Below are positions 1 through 12,609 of a stretch of 64,000 bases of DNA, in pieces; position 1 is the stretch's first letter, and each line of letters starts with the position of its first letter. A model generated the notes under the pieces. It worked only from the letters and a program-made list of their open reading frames with translations, was not told the origin of the DNA and did no database searches. The translations under genes and the position numbers were made by a program. The DNA is from Cephalotrichum gorgonifer (Eukaryota; Ascomycota; Sordariomycetes; Microascales; Microascaceae): contig ONZQ02000016.1 in the NCBI GenBank assembly GCA_900312665.1, forward strand, positions 843,361 to 907,360, in the 5' to 3' direction.

Positions 1-95
1 TCAATCCATTGAGCTTATCACATGTCATCCAAGGACTTTACATCCGCCGTTCCGATCCTACTTGGTCAAGCTACCCATCACGGCAGGAAGTCCCG

Positions 96-1426
96 TCACC
101 TACCAGCAACCCGCCAGTCGCAAACTACAGTCCACTTCCCCAGTCCATCAAGTTCCACATCCCACCTCGGGCCGCCGGCCTCGATAACACATCCCTCCGT
201 CACGCTAGCCCTGTTCCCCAGCCCCGTCATCTCGCCCTCGCCAGCAAGGAGAATCCTAAGCTCGCCTTCCTCCTCCCCACCACCACCGCCACCCCCAATG
301 CCAGAAGGACCTCCCAGTCTTCTTCCACGGACAAGATACATCCTCCCACCCTCCCTTACCTCCTGGACGGACACCCTCAGCATCGACTCCATCTCCTTCG
401 AGCCCTTGATATGCGAGAGCCACCCCTGCACCTCGGCCGCCAGCCCGCCGGGTACGTACTTCGCCCCTCTCCTCTGTGGGGTGAACGCCGGTGGGAGGCC
501 CTCCAGGTGGGGCTCGCACTCGGGACTAGGAAGCTTGAAGCGCGGCGGTTCCTGGAACTTAGGCTGCCGCGCGAGAGGGCGGCCATCGCGGTGGGTTCCG
601 GGTGAGCCTTCTGAGGCGGCGGCTTCGGAGAAGCTGTCTCCGTCCGTCCCAGCAATAGCGTCCGAGGAGGAGGAGGAGGAGGAGGAGGAGAAGTTCTCCA
701 GTATCCCACCTGGCCCCTCTTTCTCTTGCACCCTGGCGGTAGGCGACCGCGACATTTGTCTTTCTTTCTCTGCGTCGGACGTCTCGCCCGCGCCATTCTC
801 ATCGCTGTCGCCAGGCCCGTTGCCAATATCGCCCTCTGGGACTTCGAGGGCAGCTACAGGCGAGGACGGTGGTGAATCCTCAATCTCGTCTCTGTACCTC
901 GACGGCGCAATACCCCGCGAAGGCGACGAAGTAGACACCGCGTGCCCCGCCCCACCCTCATCTATCTCGTCAGGCGGACTAGAAACCCGCCGCCTCTTCC
1001 TCTCCCTCCCATCCCCATCCCCATGCCCGTCCCCGACCCCGACCCCGACCTCATCATCTCTCTCCAGCACTCCCAAAAGCTCCGGGATAGGCGACGAAGG
1101 TGGCGAGTCCTCGATCTCATCACTATACCTCGGCCTCGGCCTCGCGCTCGAGGGTAAGAAGAGCTGCGAGGGCGTCGGCGTGCTGACCGGGTGTGCAGGG
1201 GCGCCCGGGGTCACGAAGCGCGGAGAGGACAGGCGAAGCGGGGTCTCGCGTCCATGGTGCGGGCGCTTAAAGATAAATTTATGGGCTGGGGTCTAGGATA
1301 GGTGTGAGTTCTTGAATTCGGAGGGTCGCGGGGGGATGAATGGTGATGTTTGGTGTTAATGAGAGGAGTGTGGTGGTGGTGAAAGCTTACCGAAGGTGGG
1401 GGAGGCATTTCCGGTATCCTACTCAT
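96..1426 (-). CDS. Ser/Pro-rich protein with repeated acidic motif and conserved C-terminal domain, function unknown
   Basis: Two exons are proposed: 1426-1391 (12 codons, MSRIPEMPPPPS) and 1292-96, joined across an intron with donor GTAAGC and acceptor CCTAG. The joined frame is continuous and gives about 410 aa. The N-terminal half is low complexity. It carries two copies of the motif RY(S/R)DEIEDSPPSSP, a basic KRRR patch that could be a nuclear localisation signal, and a poly-Ser tract encoded by a GGA/GAG repeat near 665-693. The last 150 residues are ordered, with a conserved-looking PPAFTPQRRGAKYVPGGLA segment followed by alternating hydrophobic strands that resemble an OB-fold. That fold is my inference. 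I do not recognise the family. A GTAGGT just before the stop could be a further donor, so the extreme C-terminus is uncertain. Confidence 0.72.
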
Positions 1427-2122
1427 AGCTCATGGTTATAGGGGTTGGCATTTTGTAGCGAGCCCGTAGAAGCACATTGTACGGCCCCCTAATGCGATGT
1501 GACTTTTTCGCGCGCGTCGCGTATGTTGTGACCGTGGAGGTGAGGTTGAGGCTACGCGTGGGAGGTTGGAACTCGTAGGTTCAAGCTCCGTGGAATTAGA
1601 AACGTCACTTCCAACCTACCCACTAGGTAACCTTTTCATTACTAACATCCGCAAAACATCGAACCACAACTTTACCTGTACTCTCTTCTCGTCCCTGCTG
1701 TAGTTACTAAGGATAACCGTTCACAAATATGTAACTATATTTTACGTCTCTTTTTACACACCGTGGCGATGGGCAAATCTACGTCAAACTTATTGTTCGA
1801 GTCCGCTTGAGCTCGGAGCGCAGGCGTGTTGGTCACAGGAAATGACGACTTCACGGAGTGTATACTACTCGAGAGTGGCATATTTACTAGAAAATATAAA
1901 GGCGCAATATCAAACGGAGTCCACGTATAGTATTAAGCCTATGACTAGACAATGCTAATTGTGAAAACTCTTGAGAAGTCCACCAGATCATTCGTCCAAG
2001 GAGCGTACGGCCAGACTCATACTAGCGCACCAAAAACAGCCCGGCCAAGTGAGCATTTAGAATGACAACGAGTTGAGCGCCATATCCCAATGGGACAGGC
2101 TACCCCAACCTCAAGCTTAAGC
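1427..2122. other. intergenic, no gene seen
   Basis: This stretch lies between the 5' end of the Ser/Pro-rich gene and the 3' end of INO1. It is AT-richer than its flanks and has many stops in all frames. It presumably holds the promoter of the former gene and the 3' UTR of the latter. I see no RNA gene or repeat. Confidence 0.5.
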
Positions 2123-3919
2123 TTAGAAGAGCTTGTGCTCGAGGGTCATGTCAGACTCGGGCTGGAGGCCGACGCAGGCACGGAAGATGTTGGTCAGGGC
2201 CGAGCGCTGCTTGGCGAGGGCGTTGATGACCGGGGTGCCGGGAGGGGTCAAGGGCGCCTTGAGCATGTAGCTGAGGATGCTAAGCACGGGGTGGAAGCCC
2301 TTATACTCGGTGGTGGCGGTGCCGTCCGAGGAGACAGCCTTCCACTGGATGCGGGTCATAATCTCGGTGATGAGGCAGAGATCAATGATCAAGGGCGAGG
2401 CCAGAAGAGAGTCCTCGCAGACGTTGAACAGACTGTTTTTTTAAGTGTAAGCCGGTTTGAGCTTTACGAAATGAAGGAAAAATCTGGGAACATTCACTTA
2501 CGAGATGGTCTGGTGACCTCCCATGAAGATCTCGGCGTAGTACTCGTCGAGGGCGCGCTTGCTGTCGCCGACGGCGGGCATGTACTTGATCACGACGGTG
2601 TGGTCGGGGTGCTCATCGGGAGCATAGAGGACGGTATTGGCCTCGACCATGTCGTCGACGACGTTGGACTTGGAGATCTCCTTGGAGCGGAACTGCTTCT
2701 GGGAGCTGAGGTTCTTGCCGTCGTTGTTGCCGAGGTGGTTGTAGCTAGCGATCGAGGTGAGCTTGAGGCCGGCGTTGATGAGGAAGTCGACGAGGGCCGA
2801 CTTCATCTTGGTCTGGCCCGACTTGAAGTCGTCACCACCGATGAAGGACTGGTGCTTCTCGGCGAGGTCGATGCAGCCGGGGACGAAGGTGTTCTGGGGC
2901 GAACCGTTGATGAAGGGGACACCCTCGAGGATACAGGCGACGGCGAAGATGGTCGAGGGGGAGACCTCATCGTGACCCTCCTCGATAGCCTTTAGGAGGT
3001 TGTCGGCAGTGTCATTGACGCCGGGGATGATGTCCGCGAATCGCTCAGTGTTAGCGGTCCACTGAACGATGACACGGTCCAAGCCGTTGGCAGCCTTGAA
3101 CTCCCTGCGTCACTTGTTAGTACGGGCCAAGGACATGGCTCGTCAGGGTCGTAGAACCCCCGAGGGGGGAGAGGGAGGGGCACGTGGAGCAACATACTGG
3201 ATGTCCTTGCGGATCTTCTCGACGTGCTCGTTGCAGGCCTTGGAGCCGGGGATCAGGTTGTCGGCACGGTCCTCCTGGTTAGCAGCGATGAAGTCAGGGT
3301 AGTAGATACTGGGGAGGGGGACCAGGCTGGCCATCTCCTTCCTGACCTGCTCCTTGAGAGTTGGCTCAAGGACGCCGGCACGGTCCATGGACTCGGCAAT
3401 GCTCAAGGAGCTGATGTCCCAGCCGCCGATGATGATGTCGTTGGGGTGGACCATGGGGAGGACCTGGTTGAAGGGGATGTTGACATCCTTTAGGGTCTCA
3501 GCGTCGGTACCCAGCTTCATGGTGGAGCCCATGAGGATGGAGCCGTAGTAGTTAGCCTTCTGAGTACCCTCCCTGGTCTGCCAGGACAGACCGCGGCGGT
3601 TGGCAATGATGGAGGCGGTGATGGTAGAACCGTTGTTCCCGCCCCAGCCTACGAGCATGACGCCCAGCTTGGGGACCTTGCGGTCGACCTTGAAGTCGTA
3701 CACGGTGTCCTTGGGCGTGGCCACATACTGGCCATCGGCGCCCTTGGTCACGTGGGTGGTACGGTAGGTGTAGCGGGACTTGATCTCCGTGTCAGTGTAA
3801 GTGACATTGGGAGAGTTAACGGTGAACAGCTCCTTGGGGGCAGCGGCTACCGCGGGAGAGGCGGTGATGGTGTCGGACACGTTCGCGGGGCTCGCGTCAA
3901 GCTCAGCGTGGGGGGCCAT
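2123..3919 (-). CDS. INO1: inositol-3-phosphate synthase
   Basis: This enzyme converts D-glucose 6-phosphate to 1D-myo-inositol 3-phosphate with NAD as cofactor. It is the committed step of inositol and phosphatidylinositol synthesis and acts in the cytosol. Three exons are seen: 3919-3198, 3104-2502 and 2432-2123, with GTATGT and GTAAGT donors and CAG acceptors. They give 544 aa, close to the usual 520-540. The dinucleotide-binding loop [10 protein letters not shown], the [14 protein letters not shown] segment and the KSNVVDD segment of the catalytic domain are all intact. The start is the ATG at 3919, which precedes the usual N-terminal extension before [12 protein letters not shown]. The family assignment is secure. 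I did not find an obvious yeast-type UAS-INO element upstream. Confidence 0.97.
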
Positions 3920-6900
3920 GATGATTGATAAGATGGGGTGATTGACTTTGAGTCTGAGTGGCTAGTTGAGATGATTTACGCTGGTTGAGGCGCCTGATTT
4001 ACTTGGAGATGATTGCGTCCACTGATGCCCCGGAGGCGGCGCAGCGGGCTCCCGCGAACGTGTTGTGAGACCTACGAGGCATTAGCAGGATGAACGGCTA
4101 AGATGGTGACTGGGACTGGGAGCATGACATACGAGTTAAGGAGATTGGAAAACGTCTTGACGACTGAGTGATCGAGGTAGAATCCTCGATCGAAACGTTA
4201 CAGTGTGTTTAGAAAGAAAAGGGGGGTTGGGTTGGTGGAGGGAAGAAAGTGAAGTGCACCAAAATATTGGCCGGGGGGTTGAACTGGTTTGAGGGTTTTG
4301 TTTGGATGTTATCTGAAAGTTGCCTGACTGGAATGAGTTGTAGATGTTTGGGTTACGATAGAGAAGACAGAGTTGGGAGGGATGGAGGGGGGATGTGGAA
4401 GCTCAAATACTCGGGCCAAGACTAGTAGCGGCGGCTTAGAGGGCTTAGAGGGAGGGAGGGGTACGACGTATTTTGATAAAAGTGGAAACTTCGTGCGGAT
4501 ATCGGATTTCATCACGTCCCCGAAAGAGGGGTACATGTCTGCTCATACATATTCATAGACAAGCCACGTCGTCGGCATATGGTCTAATTAGGCTACCGTA
4601 TGCATTCGTATCTGTACCCGTCCTCGGACGTACGATACAAAGTACGGGCTTGGATCTAAGAAGGGCGGGGCGGTGAGGAGGAGCGACGCGAAGCGTTGTG
4701 AGGACGCGGAGAGTCTGGGCAGCGGGGGGGAAAGTGGATGTGGAGGAGAGGCACCGTTAGTGCTCTAGCACGGGCGAATGGGGAATGCAGGTCGAGTCTC
4801 TAGCTACAAGCACTATGAATGGGGTGATCACGCTAGGGATTAGTCGGGGGAGAACCCAACTTTTACAAGCAGCAATTTACGAGCATCTAGATCGTGGAGA
4901 AGCGTGCAAACAACAAACAATACACGAGCAACATTGGCGACGAGACTGAAGACAGCACAAGAGAACGAACGGGAGGACATCGGAGGTGTTGCCAAGAGTT
5001 GCCCCACCAATTTTGCCCCGCCATGAGATAAGATAAAGGAATTGGGCGGCGGAATTGGCCCGTGAGCTGATGTGCTCAGAGTCGGAAGAAATAGTACTTC
5101 GGAGCGAGTGGCAGGGCACCATACTACGGAGTGGACGTAATGTAAATAACCAAAGTCGTCTGTTATAGGCCGATGTGAATGCGGCTCGCTAGCGAGGACT
5201 CGGTTGGACATTACTCGGCCAGTTGGCGCGTAGCTGAGGCTTTTTATCCAATGAAGAGGTATTCTCCATGGGGACCTGAAAGGTGCGAACCGCTCCAACT
5301 TCACGCGGGGAAAGCACGATCAGTCCAGTCTGGCCCGCGATTTTGCCCCCCACGTATGTCTGTACATGTCGTCACGGGGGTCATTGCCCATTCGAGCCTT
5401 CACGGGAGAGTAGATACATTCGTCCCTTGCGTTCAGGACGGCAGCTCGCCCGTGAGCCATTGCATCCAAGCGAGAGTCTCTCTGTCCAATAGGCTTTCAT
5501 AGCTGCTAGTGCGAGTACTCGTGCTCGTGTGAATCGGCGGTGGGCGACCTGCCAAAGGCCGACGCTTCCGGAAAGCGGGCCACCAAGACTCGGAAGGGCG
5601 GGCAAACTCGGCGATGCCAATTATGAAAGGATCGAGGGTACCCGTCCACTGTAGCATCAGGCACCGAGTCGACCCAATTCGAACTAGCCGTCCCATGCTG
5701 CCCGACACCCCGTGCATACGAGTACTTGTATCTGGGGAGCCCTACGTCACCTTGCAAGGAAACCCGAGGCTCGAAGCTGAGTCCGAGAATCGCTCGCACC
5801 CCGTAGACTTGATTTTCTCCCTTTCCTGCCCCGGCTGGGGCGGCTCCCCTCAAGATTATCCCTCGATTGCTCAGTTCTGGGCAAGAGCCCCGTCTCCCCT
5901 AAACACTGACGACAAGTCCTGCGCTACCTGTACCATAGTTCAGTTCACGACGATGCACGCGAGTACGGACGAGATTGATGTGAACTCGTGGTCATCCACA
6001 CGATGGTAACTACCTATATATATGCATGCCTGCGACATTCGTCTCATACATTTAGCCAATACCTCGCTGTACAGCTGATCCGACCTCGCGGCGGAGCGGG
6101 AAATTTGAGCTCGGCACAGAAGGCGAGGGCTTTCCCGTTGAAATGCATCTTGTTTCGGGAGGATGGGACGAGTCTCATACTATAATAAGTAGGGCGTCTT
6201 AGACGCAATTGCCGGTAGGGGAGTTACCGGAGCTACCACTGTCTCCCGAGACATTGACTCGCGGATGCAGAGCCGGGGATAATATGGGATGAAGAATGGT
6301 GAAACTGTGTGCTTTTTTCTCTCACTTTTCTTCAGTGGCATTATTCTCGGAATTTTGGCAAAAGACATCCGTGACAGGTGACTGCCCGCCCCCGGTTATG
6401 CAAGCATCAGAGTAGGATGATCGACGTATCCATTTTTGGCTGGAAGTGAGGGAGACCCTAATATTTCTGCAGCTCTGTCGATCCCCAGTTTCTTCTTGGG
6501 GCGGTGCGGGGATACAGTTTTCCGGCCTCGGATAAAGCACGAGTACGATACAGGACTAGATTATTGAGAACTCTGCTCGCAAAACAAGCTCTGCTTCATG
6601 CTAATGTAGTCAGTCAGTGCCCACTCATATCATCCTTGCACTCGTGCTTGGACTCGACGAGGGGTCACGGCACAAGACAAATAAGCGGGCGTCACACTAC
6701 ATGTGTTGATGCTCGAGGTCTAAACTCTGAGCCGTGGAGGACTTCAGGTCCCTTGGCCAACTTGGCGGTGGGTGGGTCCCTCCCCTGCCCGCAGCATCGC
6801 ATCACGATGTGGATGTGCTGGTGTGGTGGGCTATGTTTCTGGGGAAGATCTTCGTGCTTCGAAAGAAGCAAAGCACGAACGTGGGCAATGCAGGGGGCCC

Positions 6901-9900
6901 CCTCCTTATCGCTATTATGCAAGTATAAGTACCATACAAGTTATGTATCATAATACGGCACAACTCGTACTCTAACTCATGGGGAAGTATTAATACGGAG
7001 TATTTGTTTGCGGGTGCTGCGGTCGACAAGCACCGAGCACTGGTGGGAGGACACGGACGGTGGCGTTAATATTGAGGGGTTTGAGTTTCCAGGGGAACAA
7101 GCTTACATTGACTGTTATTTGGGTATGCTATTTGGGTGCGGTTACTATTATCTCTCACCCCTTCTCAGACGAGCAATAATAATAATATCAACCGTTGTGT
7201 AGAACCTCGTCGTGGGGGATGAATAGCCACCCGAGTTATTAGGCGCCGTTGTCTGAGACGAAATTACAGAGAGAACCTGAACACCATGTCCAGAGCAACC
7301 AGTGGTGTTGCTTGAGTCTCCTCTCTCACAAGGTGAGGGCTTCCGAGACGCGGGAACCCAGGCTCATTGGCTGCCCTAAACAAAGCCTCATCTCGGTCTG
7401 GAATCCGGCGGCGCCAAGCGGTGGCAGGTGAGATGCATCTTGTGCCACTCCACTGGACGGAGGACACCGTAATACAAAAAGTACCAGTAAGAATACTCAT
7501 CAAGCACTTGATAGTCTCCACGTTTTGTGCCACACCACCCTCGTGGCCCCCTTCTGCGACTTGAACGATTTCAATGGGACAAGTCCCTCACTTCATGCTC
7601 AATGCTCCGTCGTCGTAGACGGTTGTTGGCGATCGTAATTTGGGGTAATATCCGTCAGAGGGATGACGTTCCATCCCGTTTCTCGATCTCGGGCTATTCT
7701 CCGTTAAGGCAGGTGGCAGCCAGATGTTCTTATGTCAGGCCAACTTTGGTGCTTGGCTAAATGCCGCCATGTGGACGGACCCCGGTGGTACTCAATTACC
7801 GAGGAGCATCGTATTACTTGTATTAGACACAAAATAAGAGGGCTTGTGTCGGGTCAAGCATTGCCAAGGGGTACGCTAGGGTGGCTCACATGCACATAAT
7901 AATACTGCTGGAATACGGAGACCGCCGATTTTGCATAAGTATTGGTCGCCAACGAATATTACAAGGTTGATCCGAGTAGTACTCCAAGCATAGAATATCG
8001 AGATGGGTAATATCCCTCGACAGTCAATGAGTTTAGGCGGGGGTATCCCCACTGATGTTAACCCTGGAAGGTCCACTTGGGTGGGTCCCAGTCATGGCTG
8101 TGGAGCTGTGGGTCGGTTCCTGCAGGAACCCTTGACCAAGTCTTATGGAGTTCGTACTCTGTGTAATACAAGCTTGTATTTCGATTCTTATCCTTTGTAC
8201 CTTGTAGGTAGACCCCTAACTTGGCCATTCTGTCTGGGTTCCCATCCACCATCCACCATCCATCCATCCTCCGCTTCCCTGAGGATAGGAAACAGCTTCA
8301 TGGCCAGGCGGCTACTCGTGACTCGCTCTCGCATGATAAAGCGGCTTTGCCTTGCGGGCCTCATCGGACATGGCCGAGCCGCGATTAACACATACTTGAT
8401 ATATTACCCAAGGGGTGAGTGTGGGTGGTCGCAAAAGCGCTCTTACTCCCTGCACTTGACTTGCATGGCTGGTCGCCGCGAACGTCGTGTCCGTGCTTTC
8501 TCAATATGCAAGGATATCCAGAGTACAAGCACAAGTACAAGTCCTTAAAATCTGACCCGTCACTAATCCAGGACAAGGGTTCGCTGTGGCGTTTTTCGCT
8601 GGACCGCTGTGATGCTCGTATGTATTTCTCTATTCGATGTCCAAGTTGATCTAATATCGACCTTTTTGCTCCGCGTGCTTCTAGGCTAGCCTCGATTTGT
8701 TTAGCTCTCTCCGTCTCCAGCCAAGCCAAGGGCTTTTGGGTTTGTTCATCCTAATCCCAGCTCCTTGATCGTAGACAACGACCGAAGAAAGCGGATTAGG
8801 ATAAGCACACTGGTAGGGGTTGGGAAAGGACGATTAGTACAAGTAGTAAAGTGGAAAACGATACGACAACAAGTACACCATGAGTATTAAAGTCAAAGGC
8901 GACTACAAAGGACTATGGGGAAAGAGAGCCCCCCACTTCGTCAAGTTCAATACGGAGGGAAGGAAGCACCGATCAACGAGCGAGGTACGAGATGATACAT
9001 GAGGGCTGACTGACTGACTATATGGAAACAAGTATGAGGAAGGGGATAAAAAGGGGGGTGACAGTTGCGGTGAGCAAGAGGTTGCACTGGCAATAAGTAT
9101 TGTCCGTAGCGACTACTACCTGCTACCTCACCCCCTTGTCCTTCTCCGCCTGCCGCAGGTATTATTCCGTCTTGGTCATCGAAGACCGATTAAAGTGTCA
9201 TCGACTTTGTTGATACAAGGAAGTAAATTCCTCGCTGCTTCCAAGTGTAGTAGTTCATTAACCGGAAAGGGAGGCTTGCTTCGGCATACCATCATTCACT
9301 GTCCTCTTCCCCTCGTCGATACGGTGGTCATCCAGAGAGCCCCGTGGCCTAACTATTCAGTGGTTCTTCGTACTATACAAGTACAAAGACTGGGTGACGC
9401 CCACAAGCACTCATCCAAGATTGCCTCCATCTCCACCAACCCAATCGCTCGCGAGAATCAAGCTTGTCCGAATTAAGCCGCGAAACGAGGCCAATTCAAG
9501 ACACAACTACATATTACTATAATACGGAGCACGAGCAATAAATACTTGCACTTGTGTCCGTATTATTATTAGCTTGGTTTCGGCGCAGGGTCCATTGAGC
9601 GCCCCGGGAGTCGTCGTTATCCGTGCGACTCTCTAACGTGCGCCTGCCCCGAGACAGACCAGGGGTCGTCGCTCACCCGCCCCGTCGCTGCAACTTCGAG
9701 ACGCATTCCGTATCATCTCCATCTCCCCCCCCCAGAGACCAGAGACCGGAGACCAGCCACGACACCGCTCCTCGGATCTTCACGCCTTCCACCGACTTGG
9801 GTCTCGAGCTGAAGACCCCCCCGGCCCCGGCCCTTTCACCTTTCTCCTCCACCCTGTTCGTTTCGTGTGTTTCTTGTCTCAGTTCAAACACCCGAGGTTC

Positions 9901-10273
9901 TTTGTTCTTCGTGGCTTGCTGGGCGCTTCCACGGAACTCGACATTTACACACACCGACGCTCCGAACGAATGACACTTCTTCTTCGTTCACACAATTCGC
10001 CAAAACCATCAATACCGAGCCTCCAACATACTAACTTAGACTTTCCTTTCACACTTCTACTCCAGTCTACTCGTCGCTGGAAGGCATCGGAAGGAATAAA
10101 TAATAAAGAACTTGGGATCACTGAAGCGCACTTCTCCCGAGCCACTCACATTCACCGTACCGTTACCGAAGGCAACGAAACCACTCTCGCGGGTAGCCTC
10201 CCACTTCAAGCCCGATGCTGGAGGGTCCCACGAGGAATCTAAATTGATCGGGCGAGGTCCATAACTAGACAGT
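3920..10273. other. 6.3 kb gene-free region
   Basis: The left end is the INO1 promoter and the right end (about 9600-10270, pyrimidine-rich) is probably the 5' leader of the LIM gene. Between them the ORFs are short, overlapping and without GC3 bias. The longest (8003-8548, 181 codons) has no recognisable domain and contains simple-sequence stretches. Scattered TACTTGTA/TACAAGTA motifs occur (around 5718, 7816, 8839 and 9376). I see no transposase, reverse transcriptase, LTR pair or tRNA. Confidence 0.5.
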
Positions 10274-12609
10274 ATGTCGGACCTTCCACGACAGTCGGCT
10301 TTCTTGCCGACCATAAAATGCTCCACATGCGGTGGTCAAATCGAAATCTCCATGATGGGAGACCATCTATGCCCCGGGCCCGGTGCCGATGGTATGTCAT
10401 CTCCACGAGTCCCAACCCAACCCTGGCCCTCGCCTACTAACGCGGCCTGTGTAGTGCCACCGGTGCCACCAAGCAAGTTGCCAGCATCATACGGGAACTC
10501 GCTGTCAGACAAATATGACCGCATGCCCCCTAGCTTAGACACCAACGCTGCAAGTAGGTCGCCCTCGCCCCTTACTGACCTCTCCGCCGCGGAACTCCTC
10601 AGCTGACGCATGTATAAGATGGAGGCTTTATGCGGCAAGGCCAGTTAACCCCAGTCAGCACATCGAGCGGATCTCGCAGTCTGTCGCCCAAGACGCCGGA
10701 CAGCCGGACGGTCGGCGGCCGGGGAAATGACTTCTTCGAGCCGAGCATCGCAAGCGATAGCGACACCGCCTACTCGCAACAAGGGCGGCGGCCGGGCCGC
10801 TACGGCTCGTTCTCACAGCGGGACGAATTCGACCTGGATCCTCCGTACTCGTCCAGTCCCAACAAGCAACAACCCAGTCTCCTGTCGAGGATGGACACCA
10901 TTGCTCCCGGCCCCTTCGATGGAAGAGGGAATGCCGGACCCATGGGCAATGCCTCGCCGCCGAGAGACAACCCGGGCCGCGGCGACGGTGCGCGCTTAGG
11001 ATATGGGGATGCCCGCCGACCAAGTGCGGCTACCTCGAGCCAACCCATGCCGAACAGCTTGTCGCAGCGGGCTCCGAGGAAAGGTGGTTACGGGGGACTA
11101 GGGAAACAGGAGGATCAGTTCGAGCCCGAGCCATTCAGTTCCTTCAACCGCGCGGGAACCTTCCCGAGACCCAACAATCCCGCCGATACGCCGGCGAGAA
11201 CCCCCTCGGCGCCCGGTCCACGTGCCGGTCGGCAAACCCACTCGAGGGGGAAGTCGTCGTACGGAATGGGCCCGGACACGTCCCGACCGCCGCCGCCGCG
11301 CAAAAGTCTCATCCCAGCCAAGGGCCCCGACCGGTCTATCGACCTGGCAGCCGAGTTTGGGATCGGAAACCCTTACCACTCTCCCACCGCATCAATGTCC
11401 TCCGCCATCACGTCCTTCACCCAGAGCAGCGGCTCAAGCGATCCCAACAGCCAGTCGACTCCGCCTCGATCGGACGGCCGGAACCCATCTAACACGTCCA
11501 GCATCGACGACTTGATGAACGACTTGCAATCTTCCATTTCGGAAATGAAGCCGCTAACACCACAGCTCGGTCGGAACCCCTCAATAGGCTCGAGCCGAAG
11601 AGGCCGGTCACGAGACGGCAGGTCTGCCAGCCGTGATCGAAGTGCTTCGAGATCGCGTCAGCCGGGGCCAATGAAATTCGACCAGCCTTCTTTCAACCTT
11701 AAGGCTGAGGTAGACCGGTACAACTCGAAAGCACGAGACCAGAGCCGCCCTGGTTACGGACAGAGCTCGCGGCCCCAAGACAGGGGCATGTCCGGCGATG
11801 ACAGATTCGGCCGCAGCCTAGATTCGTCCAGCTTGGATCCCCGACCTCGAGGATTCTCCCGCGAGCGCCAGGGCTCTGCCGTGTCCCTGCCCTCCCGCGG
11901 CGCGTGCAAGTCGTGCGGCGACGAGATCCGCGGCAAGAGCATCTCCTCCGCCGACGGGCGCCTCACGGGCAAGTACCACAAGGCCTGCTTCGTGTGCACA
12001 ACCTGCCGAGACCCCTTCACGTCGGCCGAGTTCTACGTGCTCAACGACAAGCCGTACTGCGAGCTTCACTACCACACGCTCAACGGCAGTCTGTGTGGGG
12101 CTTGTGGGAGGGGGATCGAGGGGCAGTACCTCGAGGATGAGAATCTAGACAAGTACCACGTCGGCTGCTTCCGGTGCGGAGACTGCAGCATGTCGCTTGT
12201 GAACGGGTACTTTGATGTGGACGGCGTGGCGTACTGCGAGCGCGACGCATGGAGGCGCGCACAGGCGCAGCAGCCGGCATACGGGACCTCGCCCGACGGC
12301 GGCATGCTCAGCCCCGCCGCATCGGACTACGGAAACCTGATGTCGCCGCCCATGGCCCCCGGGGGGTTCAACCAGAACGGCAACAACAACCGCTACGGGC
12401 CGGGTTCCGTAACCCCGTCACCTGGGTTTGGTCGCGGGCCGCCCGGCTTCATGGGCGGACCCCCGAAGCGTCCCGGGAATATGGGTCCCCCTGGACAACG
12501 ACGGGGACCGCCTCCGGGGCTTCCTCGGGGGCAGAGGATGCCGCCGGGGATGGGTCCCGTCGCGAGACCGCGGATGAACAAGCGCAACACCCGACTCGGC
12601 ATGATGTGA
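10274..12609 (+). CDS. LIM domain protein, paxillin-like (Pxl1 type)
   Basis: Three exons are seen: 10274-10391, 10455-10553 and 10619-12609. The first intron has donor GTATGT and branch TACTAAC. The second has donor GTAGGT and acceptor ATAAG. The product is 735 aa. Residues 16-33 form a C-X2-C-X11-H-X-C motif that could bind zinc. Residues about 75-500 are a disordered Ser/Pro/Arg-rich region. Two LIM domains follow (about 502-556 and 563-620), with the expected Cys/His ligands from CKSCGDE to YFDVDGVAYCERD. The tail is Pro/Gly/Met-rich and ends RLGMM. Fungal proteins with this layout act as adaptors at sites of polarised growth and septation (S. pombe Pxl1, S. cerevisiae Pxl1). That role here is inferred from family, and the exact orthology is not proven. 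Confidence 0.9.

Noticed and set aside
22..1296. 424-codon plus-strand ORF rich in Ser/Pro
   Set aside because: It is antisense to the Ser/Pro-rich minus-strand gene. The minus frame has a fitting intron, an ATG start and an ordered C-terminal domain.
2090..2995. 301-codon plus-strand ORF
   Set aside because: It is antisense to INO1 exons and runs across an INO1 intron. It is a mirror of the real gene.
8003..8548. 181-codon plus-strand ORF in the left gene desert
   Set aside because: It has no codon bias, no domain, low-complexity stretches and no splice context.
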